This document shows positions 12,382 through 21,800 of a DNA stretch of 64,000 nt, piece after piece. Both the position numbers and the translations under genes were made by a program. Position 1 is the first letter of the stretch. Each line of letters opens with the position of its first letter. The stretch is taken from contig JBANAY010000003.1 in NCBI GenBank assembly GCA_037952775.1, positions 7,626,001 to 7,690,000 on the forward strand, read 5' to 3'. The stretch is from Clonostachys chloroleuca. Taxonomy: Eukaryota; Ascomycota; Sordariomycetes; Hypocreales; Bionectriaceae. The notes under the pieces were generated by a model. It saw only the letters and a program-made list of their open reading frames with translations, searched no databases and was not told where the DNA came from.

Positions 12382-12981
12382 TTACACGGCAAGGAGAGCG
12401 ACGAGAAGGGCAAAGGCAGCACCAGCGACGGGCTTGCCGACACCGCTTCCAGCATCAGTGGAGGTCTCAGCGGCGCTCTCAGTGGCGGTGCTGGACTCGT
12501 CGCTATTGGTGGCAGTGGCGCTCTCGGACTCGGAGCCGGTGATGGACTCGCGGATGCTGGAGAGGGCGCTGGAGAGGGCACCCGAGGCGCTGGTGATGGC
12601 GTCGGAGGCACTGGACAGACGGCTGGACACGTCGGCAGAGGCGCTGGAGAGACGGCTGGAGGCGTCACCGGAGGCGCTGGACAGGCGGCTGGAGAGGTCA
12701 CCCGAGAGGGAGCTCTGGATGGAGGATACCAAGGTGGTGGGGACGGCCGAGGTGATGGAGCCGACGAGGGAGCTGGCGGCGCTGCCGGCAGCAGACGAGG
12801 CAGACTCAACGCCTGAGGTAGGGGCAGCAGAGCTCACGGCGGACTCGAGGCCAGCGGGGATGGTGACCAGAGGGGGCTGAGATGTGAATAGAGGGGGCTG
12901 CGAGGTGAATAGAGGAGGCTGCGAGGTCTCCTGGGTGGCGACGAGGCCGGTAGCGGCGAGGAAGACGATGGAGTACTGCAT
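12382..12981 (-). CDS. Ser/Ala-rich GPI-anchored cell-wall protein
   Basis: This intronless 199-aa protein is predicted to be secreted and attached to the wall or membrane. Residues 1-15 form a signal peptide. Residues 20-40 are three near-identical heptads of the type SQPPLFT. Residues about 97-126 hold three further repeats (SSRLSSAS separated by GDA or ADV), within a Ser/Ala/Thr-rich region suited to O-mannosylation. The last about 17 residues (PVAGAAFALLVALLAV) form a hydrophobic GPI-attachment signal after a small-residue stretch (STDAGSG) that can supply the omega site. A TATA-like CATAAAAA lies about 125 bases upstream (13105-13112). The role is probably surface coating, but the exact function is unknown. 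The long Gly-rich open frames on the opposite strand are shadows of this repetitive sequence. Confidence 0.8.
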   Translation of the reverse strand: MQYSIVFLAATGLVATQETSQPPLFTSQPPLFTSQPPLVTIPAGLESAVSSAAPTSGVESASSAAGSAASSLVGSITSAVPTTLVSSIQSSLSGDLSSRLSSASGDASSRLSSASADVSSRLSSASDAITSASGALSSALSSIRESITGSESESATATNSDESSTATESAAETSTDAGSGVGKPVAGAAFALLVALLAV

Positions 12982-15639
12982 GTTGATGGAGTGAGGGGTG
13001 TTGTGGAAGTGTTTGGGTGAGGATCACGGAGCCGGCGAGGTTGTTTGATATGCAGAGGATGGTGGAGAGGAAGCAAGCGGGAGACAGGAGGAGGGAAGCA
13101 GGCGTTTTTATGCCTTGTGAAATGTATCACAGCTCTCCTCTCCCCAACGATGCCCGACCGACACACTGGACGAGTGCATCCATCTCGCATCCGACTTACA
13201 CGAGTGGCCACTCGGCTGCGTGGACGAAGCTGGGCTCAGGCCCTTGGCATTGTGGAATCCAGGCACAAACCCCTCTCCCACCACGTCATGGACCTGCAAG
13301 CCAAGCGCCAGTTTCCATGGCTACAGCTCGCTCAGGCCCTTGCATAAGCCGCTGTGATTTGGTGACTACACACTTTACACTGGAGCCAGCATGGGGACAC
13401 GGCATCTGCATTGACCACCGGGACTTCTCGCCAATTACCAGCCTCACGGCATCGAGATTCAACCCCAAATCCGTGTTTTCAGCCCTGGTTCTCGCCTCTA
13501 CCCTTGCCGAGTCGTGACGTCAGGCAGGAGGCTGGCCACAGCGCATCCACGGAAGCCTGCTGAGGCGTCCGTTGCTGTGGCGGTGACGAGGGGCTCCTCT
13601 TCCTGTGAAGTCATCTCTACCATGCCATTGCGTGCAGTTCGCCAAGGAGCTGGGGTGGCAGACGGATTCTGGTGACGAGCAATGATATGATGCTTGGCCA
13701 AGCAGCTCGCGGCGCGTCATCATTGGCTGGGGGTTGGTGTTTCACAAGTGCCCATTGAGCCTTGGAAAAGCATCGGCATCGGGTAGCCGAGACTTGACAG
13801 CTCGCAGGCGCAGATTCATAACCGTCCTGGATGCGATGTCTCCTTCTGGTGAAGGAGGGGCAGTTGGATGCTACCTTGCGGTGTTTTCATTAGGTAGTCT
13901 TGAAATCATCGCCCATCTCATATGAGGTCGGCGACCAGCCCTTTCATTCCCTGATTGCAATCCCAATTCGATTCGTCCTTCGTAGTAAACGCACAGACAA
14001 ATCTTGTGGGATCACCAAAAGTTGGCGAGCCCGCAAGCCAGCTGTGCCAAGCTATGCCAAGCTCGCCGTACTGTCTGCATTTTCCCCCCCTAGACAGTGG
14101 TGGGGGTAGAACTACTCCGCATGCTCGTATTTTAGGTTTACAATGAAAAGTAATCAAATTTTTATCGGGAACACAAGGTAGCACCTGCAATGGTTCTCGG
14201 ATGGGCACTGAAGCCTCAGCGACACGATGGCTAGGTGGGTGCATGTTTCAGATGTCTGGTGCCAAACAGTAAGCTCATCATTCCGATACTTGAAGTCGAT
14301 CTCTGAATGCAACTCTTCTCATTGAGAGCTAGTGTTTGGGAGCGCATATGTGATCGGATCAAAACTTTCAAAGGCCATTTCAACCATAATCGACTCGTCC
14401 AACCTCCAAAAAGTCGAAAACGAATTCTTATTTGACAGCCTGGCTCTGGAAATTGTCGTACCAACGTGAAATGGGCCCTGTAGACGTTATCGCACCTATA
14501 AGCGAACAGGTGAAGTAAATAGTTTCTTGAACTCTGCCCTTTGCCCCGACCGAATCAGACCTTCTGGCCTACCGCAATCCGAAAGCATTATTTGACCCTG
14601 GCTTCGGATGATGGAGCTAGGAATCCTGTTCTGCCAGTTGAGGGCTAGCCAATGCCCAGAAAATGTATTCAAAAAAGACTTAGTCTCTGTCTCGATTGCA
14701 TTTTCGATCATCGTCATGCCAGCATGTGCAAAGCATCATGTAGTGCCTTCCGCGGAAGAAGGTAATAACACGGGCCAAAGAAGGGAGCTTTAAGCTGTTC
14801 GTGTGGTTGAGCGTTATGTTAAATGGCCAATGGGCTAAAAGGATTGTGAGAGCTCAGAGCGAGGGAATGGCATGGAGTAGGAGTGTCTCATACCCTTCTC
14901 CTCTGAGGATTTGAACAATTAGGTAGGACTCCAATGAGTTTTGATCCCAGCCTATTCAAGCTGAAGAAGAGGATCAGCCCAGCATTTTCCCCTAAGATTG
15001 ATGGAAACAGCAGAAGCCTACAACCATCCGAGTTTACATTTGTACGATAGGATTTTCTAAAAGACTCAAATTCTTGTTGGTTATCAAATGGATTGTATGA
15101 AGCATGGTCGTGCCGGAGGTACATGGCAAGCCCGGTAAGAACGGTGTCTGTACACATACACCAACACGTTAGTTTTAGGAACTCCCAGTTTGAAAGAGTG
15201 GGAGGCCTGGGAGACAAGATTTACAAACTCTGAGTGCAGGTTCCTTGCCCATTTTCTCTGGTTGCTTAAACTCTCTGCATAAGTTGCGGCGCCCTTCGGC
15301 CGTGGAGAAAATAGGCGCGTGATGCCTTTCACGAGGGAATACATTGTTGAATTTACGATGTAAGGATATAAAAGCTTGAGGGGGTCGGGGTTTTGGATGA
15401 TGTCGGCAATGAAGTTGCAGCGTGGATGCTGTGAACGTCAGGGAGTTGAGATGAAGCGCTCAGAGTGAAAGTCATGCTTCGGTGCACTCACGTTACACGT
15501 GCCATAAGTCTTTTGCGTGACTGACGAAATCAGGAATTTTAGGCCTCACGCTTCACTTATGTGACAATAGCAATCTTGACTCTGAGCTGTTCCGTCTCAA
15601 CGGTTGGCATCTCTGAGGGCATCCCTCAATGTGCCACCA

Positions 15640-16458
15640 GAGAATAATAAACAAGAAGCTCATAAAAGAAGCTTGGCAATAAGAAGACCATCAGCAGAAG
15701 GTCGCTAAGAAGAGTACTAACAGCGACAAAAAGATTAGCAACAAGAAGATTGGCAGAAAGAAGAGCGGAAATTATACGACAACTGGAAAGAAGAAGAATC
15801 GCTACAGCAAGTTTAACGATCAAGACAGCTGACAAGAATAAGGGAAACAAGAAGACAAGTAACAAGAACAGTAACTGCAAGCAAGCTGTCAAAAAGACAA
15901 GGACAGAAATAACAGCAATGATAAGAAAATTGGCAGCAGAAACAAAGTGAGGAATAGGAAGCCTTCCGCTGATAGAAAAGACTCTACAGTGCACGTCTCA
16001 CAGGACAAGTCTTTAGATGCGGAATCTACCTGCACTTGGCGGCAAAGCTTGAGTTGGTCATGTCTAGTCAAATCAAAAGGCCAGAACAACAACAGCGGCG
16101 CCCAGAACTATAGCAACGAGAGGCTGATTGGTGGCGTGGCTCCTATAGCTGGCACGGAGCATAGAGAATCCATCAACACACCCGCAATGATGAGACTTCA
16201 GCATGTGGCGGAATAGGCGCAGTTAGAACCCGGCACGAGATATGCCTTCTCGGAGCAAAAGAATTTATACAATGGACACCGAAGTTTTTGGGTGAAGTTG
16301 ACCCTGATGCCAATGTCGAGCAGAGTGATGAAGCCCTGAAAGCGGAAACTTCACATTATAACTACTACGCTCATTTCCCATGTACCGGGGGCGAGGCCAT
16401 TTGGAAAGATATCAAAAGAAAGAAAGAAAGAGTGAATATGAGATTCTCAGATTTATAG
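15640..16458 (+). pseudogene. Purine-rich relic-like tract of unknown origin
   Basis: From about 15640 to 15930 the + strand is strongly A/G-biased, with many AAG/AAC/AGC triplets. It reads as a Lys/Asn/Ser-rich chain interrupted by stops. At 15947-16216 one frame is open (RNRKPSADRKDSTVHVSQDK...). From about 16165 to 16458 a different frame reads a normal-looking globular sequence (for example EFIQWTPKFLGEVDPDANVE) ending in TAG, with TAG interruptions upstream. This could be a decayed gene with Lys-rich low complexity, or chance openness. No family was recognised. Confidence 0.25.
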
Positions 16459-16498
16459 GGTATCCAGCAACAGGTAGACATGGTCAACGAGCTTTTGT

Positions 16499-16526
16499 AA
16501 AATCTTACAAAAGCTTGTAAGATTTT
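16499..16526. repeat. Perfect 12-bp-arm palindrome
   Basis: AAAATCTTACAA and its exact complement TTGTAAGATTTT flank AAGC, so a 12-bp hairpin with a 4-base loop can form. A diverged relative lies at about 16593-16620 (GATCTTACAAAAGCTCGCAAG), about 94 bases downstream. Confidence 0.7.
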
Positions 16527-17192
16527 GTGAGTAATTAAATTGCCCTACTCATATAAAGTATCTAAGTACTTTCTTAAAAATAGCAAGTTGCTAAGATCTT
16601 ACAAAAGCTCGCAAGCTTTTTGCTTAGAATATCCTACAAGCAGTCGTAAGCTTTGACGAGGCCTAGTAACAGGACCTTTGTGGCACTCTTTCGAAACCAT
16701 CGTGGCTTTTAAGATTCAACAGCAATTTGTTCCCTCATTTAAACCCCCTTCCCTCGACAACCAGTTTGAAGCGAAAGTTGCTGATATCTGCCGTCGGTGA
16801 GTATGAAGAGCGGACTAATGTCCGACGGACATTGCGGATTACAAGAAAAGGAGGACCTAGGCCATCCAAGGCTGGGTATTTGATGACCAGCTACCCCTGA
16901 CAATTATATGTCTAGTGCCGTAGATGTAAGCTGCACGGAATACCCTTGACGCCCTAATCTCCTGACTACCGACTGTTTGCCGGTGCGAGGAGTACGTAAA
17001 CCCATCTCCTGGGACCGCCAGGAATCTCACCCTGGTTAGAGTGCGACAGAAACGTGCCGGTCACGTACACATGGGCTTATTCATTTAGCGTACTATTAAA
17101 GTTCACGTTGGCCCTAGGAAGCTTCCCCTGTGTTCCTTGAAACAAGTGCAGATGCATCTCTCAACTGTCACCGACATATCATTATCAACATC

Positions 17193-18598
17193 ATGAAATT
17201 CATAATCGTTGGCGCTGGACTGGGCGGCTTAAGCGCGGCTCTCTGTTTCGCAAGGCGTGGCCATGAAGTCCTGATCTTGGAACGAAATCCCGCGCTCACA
17301 CCACGAGGTGGTGCGATCAACATCCGCCCGGGTGCCAGCCGTATCATGCGAGAGTGGGATTTGGAGGCAGACCTGACAAAGATTTCCGAACAAACACCCA
17401 ACTTTCTTCTCCGTCGGATGGATACAGGCGACATCTCGATGGGTAGCGCTGCCGTTGACATCTCATCGTTTCCTGACTGGGGCACATTTCGCCAAGATGT
17501 CGTTCAACTTCTATTTCGGAAAGCCTTAGACAAGGGAGTTCGAATTAACTTTGGCTCTACTGTCAGTAAAGTCAGTGAGGATGCAGAGGGTGCTTCAGTC
17601 TCGCTAGACAACGGCGCCCTTGAAAAGGCAGACGTGGTTGTCGTCGCAGACGGGATCCGATCAAGACTGCGATCAAAGATACTCCCGGGAGGTCCGGAAG
17701 CGACAGATCCTGCCATCAGTCGCGTAACGTTTTACGGGTTTCAAGTGCCCGCAGATGATCTGCGTTCCCATCCAGGCACATCTCGGCTCATGGATCAAGT
17801 CAGTGGTAACTGCTGGCTAGGGAAGGGCGCTTTTGTCATCACTAGGTTCAATTCAAGGCTACAACGCGTTGGCTTTCTCTTTGGGGTCGAATCGGAAACT
17901 GATCAGAAATCATTGTGGGAAGAGCATGGCGATATCAACTATGTTCGAGAAAGATTTGCAGGCTCAACATGTAGTGAGCTTGATGTTGCGCTGAGCCTGG
18001 CCACGGAGTGTGATCGTTGGAAATTGGCTGAGATGCCCGATTTGCCTCGCTGGTCGAGCGATGGGGGACGCATTCTCCTTTTAGGCGATTCAGCCCACGG
18101 TATGCATCCAAATGCAGCTCAGGGATACTCACAGATAGTTGAGGATATTGCTGTCTTGGACTTCTTGATATCGTATCACAGCGAGAAAAACAAAGGGCTC
18201 CCTCTCGGACACGCCCAGATGCAGAGCGTGTCCCAGGCCTGGCAGGCCATAAGGAAGCCTCGAGTGGAACAAATCAAAACGTATTCTAGATGGAACACTG
18301 ACCTGTTCTTGGGAAAAGGAGCCCCGATTCCCGGCAGCCAATCTGCTCAGCACAGTCTCAAGTCTATAAAGAATGTTCAACCAGACATAAATGCCAACTT
18401 TCAGTCGTCCCGATTTCTCAAGTGGGCTCTCGACCACGATGTTGTGGATGAAGTGAGTACATCCTCCTACAACTTTCCATTTAATATCACAACGGATTTT
18501 TAGCCCGTCATAGCTTCAAGATCGAACATAGAACTTTTGCTAACTATATTACTCTGTAGGCGAAACGTTTCGTCAAGGAATTAGAGCCGAAGCTCTAA
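17193..18598 (+). CDS. FAD-dependent monooxygenase (salicylate hydroxylase-like)
   Basis: This group A flavoprotein hydroxylase is predicted to use NAD(P)H and O2 to hydroxylate a small, probably aromatic, substrate. Exon 1 is 17193-18452, the intron is 18453-18559 (GTGAGT...CTGTAG), and exon 2 is 18560-18598, giving 432 aa. The frame without splicing ends in an uncharacteristic tail; the spliced end reads AKRFVKELEPKL. Motifs: N-terminal Rossmann GAGLGGLSAA, the Glu that binds ribose (LERNPAL), the DG motif VVADGIRSRLRSK, and the FAD ribityl GD motif LLGDSAHGMHPNAAQG. The ATG at 17193 places the Rossmann strand right at the N-terminus, as usual. It stands alone with no obvious biosynthetic partner, so the substrate cannot be assigned. 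Confidence 0.85.
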
Positions 18599-18823
18599 AT
18601 CACCAATGAAGTTTGGTTCATCACAGCATGGGATATGTAAATAAGAAAGTTGGGGGATTTGCCATGTGCCGAGTTCTTTTCAGCTGAAGACAACCGGCAT
18701 TGTTATTTCTCTACTGGATATATTTCTCCCCAGTTGAAATCATTGACTGTTCGTTATTATGGTTCATTATAGTTGTATACACGTTATGATATCATCAACA
18801 CGATACCGATACTCAATAAGCCC

Positions 18824-21800
18824 TTAGAGAGCTCTCACAACCCAGCTGTCGGCTTCAAATTTCAAGTTTCCCCCCTGACTTTCGCTCTCAGCGTCAACAT
18901 ACACCTTGAGGCCAATATCGCCCGACTCAATGCCGTAGACTCGGAAAATTGCAAACACCTTTTTCCTACTGCTTCTAGTGTTGGCCTCTGACCAGTACCG
19001 CCGCATCTAAACATCGCATTAAGTCAGAATGACAAGCAAACAGGAAGCAAAGGGGATTGATTGGACAGCAACGTACGCGGTTGTATTGGCTCTTGCTCAT
19101 ATGAAATGGCGCACCCAGATTACCAACCGAAGTCTTCATCTCGATGTGATACTCTGGACATTCACCTACCCACGTCTCGTCAAAGTAGCCCTTCTCAATG
19201 AGATAGTCTGTTAGGGCGTTCTGTGTATCTTTGTACTGGATATCGCCATCTTCCTCTCCAACCCACGCATCCATATCAGCGTAGGCTGGATGGTCAGTGA
19301 CGAATCTTCGGATAACGCTCTGCCAATTGGAGCGTCCAAACTTGGGGAGAGAGGGATCAAGGTTGGAGAGTATCTCGAAAACCTGAGCAGGAAAAGGATT
19401 ATTAGTTCAAGGTAGAAGGCGAGCAGAAAGCAACATTTTCCACTTACGAAAAGTTCACCAGCCGCGCCCACCATCTGCTTCCATTCATCTGTATTAGAGT
19501 GAGAGAATTTCAGCTGTTTGGGTTTCGGCTTAGAATTTGAGATGTTCAGGCCGTTGAGAGCTTGGGAAAGGTCCGATTCGCCGCTCTTGGTTGGGAATTG
19601 GTGAGCTCTTGCTGCTTCTACAACGTGGACGAGCACGTCAAGGTAAGCATCCTTATCATACGTGTCCTGTAGAGTGAGCGAGGACTGAGAAGACCTTCCC
19701 GGAGAGTTTGGAAGGATTGCCATTTTTCGGTTCTCGGCTTCCACTTCAGCAGCTAGATAGTTTTCGCCGACAAGACATGGCAAGTTCAAGTCAGGCACAC
19801 CATTCAACTCGAGAATCCGGTGGACATGGCTTCGCTTGGCTTGGAGAATGCTTGCCGCGATATTAAAGACTGTAGCATCTACCTTGCGCGTATCATATCC
19901 CAGCAAGGCAGCCATGAGCTCCCGAGGTAGTTTGGATGCGATAGCCAAGTCTCGAGAATCTTCGTCTGTTGTAAGGTATATCCGCAGATCACCGTTGTCC
20001 AAACGCTGGATGTGAAGGTCACTCTTTCCGATGGATTTCTCCACTTTCTTCCCGCCTTCTTCGGCAATCAAGGTGGACTTGATGGAGTCAGGAACACAAA
20101 CCTGGACCTTCTGCAAGCTTGCATTCAACTTATCAGGGTCGAGGGACTCATTGGAATAGCTCGCGATGCTGCATCATACTGCGTCAGTCTCACTGCCTTG
20201 ACAATGTCACTCCCAGTGCTTGCGTGTACCTACCTCACAAGAGCAGGAGCTTTCAATGCGAGATCTCTCGTTAAGCTGTTGAGTTTCTCATAGTTCCCTT
20301 CTTTGACTCTAGCCTTCTCGACTACAGCTTGGGATAGATATCTGTCTTTCAAGTCGAACCATTCGAACACGCCGTGCAGTCGTGTCACTTCGTCGAGTGT
20401 GAGGTCAAGTATTGTAAGGCTATCTTTCAAGGCCTCGGCATAATGGCGACGATCGTTGATGAAAAAGTGAACATGCGAGCGAAGTACTTTACGAGTACCA
20501 TTAGGGAGGATTGCAGGAAAGATATGGAAACGCTCAGCTTGAGGTCCGAATCTCACGGGGTCTGACGATGAAGAAAGCATGGCATTGAGGGAAATGAGCA
20601 TATCCTTGGCGGCGGCTGTTGTGGGCACAGTATCGTGCATGTCAACAAGTTCCTGATAGAAAAGCCTCATATCCAGTTCAGGAATCTCGAGGAACTTATG
20701 GAAGAACTCTTTAAGGTCTGGGTAGATTTCATCTAGGGAAGGTTTCCTGACGATCGCGCCGTCGGCCGACCACAAGCATTCTGATGTCTTGAACCATTTC
20801 TTCTGGGTCTTGCCAGTGGGTATATATATTATCTTTGCGCGAGAGAACACGTCCCTTAGCATCAGTTAGCATTGGGAAATTGGCTGGTAGCAATAATTTT
20901 AGCTCATACCTTATGTGCTTCAATTCTGTTTGAGAAGTCGCGCTGGCCACGCTCAACTGGTGAAGTAGTTCGTATGTTTCTTTCAGGTTATAGCTTGTAG
21001 CAGCAGGATGACGGTAAAACAAATCACGCTTATGACAAAGTCCATCCAAGATATTCTGGATGGTGGTATTTTTTATGCCAAGGAAATGGCAAAAGAAAAT
21101 GTGCCAGGCTATCGCTGTCCTGAGGCTCGATGAAATCCAACACTTCTTTCCATGTGTCGTGGAGTGGGACTCGGAGGGAGAAAGCTGGGGGTGCATCCCA
21201 GAGGCAGTCATCGGGGCTCTTCCATACATTTACGCCATCTTTGTTCTCACCGATGTATATAAAAAATTTATATGTACTAAAAGAGTGGGAAGAGTGGTTA
21301 GTTATGATCTTCGAAAAAGGTTGGGAAGTAGTGTGATTAAATACCGGAACAAAGCTTTGATCGGGTGTTTATCCTTTTGATCGAAAGATAGATACTGTGC
21401 GTAGATTCGGTTGTAGAGTGTCCAAATAGAATGCCACATTGAATCAGCGGGAGCAGATGCATCGGTTATCAGTGCCCTTAGGATCTCGACTGAGAGATGG
21501 ATACCGTCGTTAACTTTGATACCGAAGTGCTTCGCAAAACCCATCCAACAAGGATCATCATCCTCTAAGGGGGCCTCAGCCTTGAGGAAGTTAACTGCCT
21601 CGTGATTCTTCAGGAAGCTTCCGCAGCGAGACAACAGGGCAGGAAATGGCAGGAACGCGTCCTGTAAAACGTAGGTATTACCCTCGGAAATGGTGCGAAA
21701 TTCGGCTTTTTTGATGAGATCAACGCGTTCGGAGTTTTCCTCCCAACACTTCCTGAAGTCAGGTTCCCTCCACGTATTGGCAAAATAGTGAGAACCTCCT

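Larger units (their letters stand above)
12982..17192. other. 4.2 kb gene-poor accessory region
   Basis: No gene could be supported. The first ~130 bases are the GPI-protein promoter. From 13.1 to 15.5 kb there are only short frames without family resemblance. One minus-strand frame at 15344-15084 (starting MYSLVKGITRLFSPRPKG) has a normal ATG and a possible GTAAAT donor but no recognisable product. 15.64-16.46 kb is a purine-rich tract with broken coding-like segments, and 16.50-16.62 kb has palindromes; both are listed separately. Confidence 0.4.

Noticed and set aside
12223..12880. Two long + strand frames, Gly-rich and Leu/Glu-rich
   Set aside because: They are opposite-strand shadows of the Ser/Ala-codon repeats in the GPI-protein gene, which has a signal peptide and GPI tail.
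15626..15994. Hydrophobic Leu/Val-rich minus-strand frame, apparent membrane protein
   Set aside because: It is the complement of AAG/AAC-rich sequence, which always reads as Leu/Phe/Val; no other gene features.
20855..20909. Frameshift between two GHKL-NOV segments
   Set aside because: A normal 55-nt intron (GTATGA, branch CTAAC, CTAAG acceptor) joins the segments in phase.
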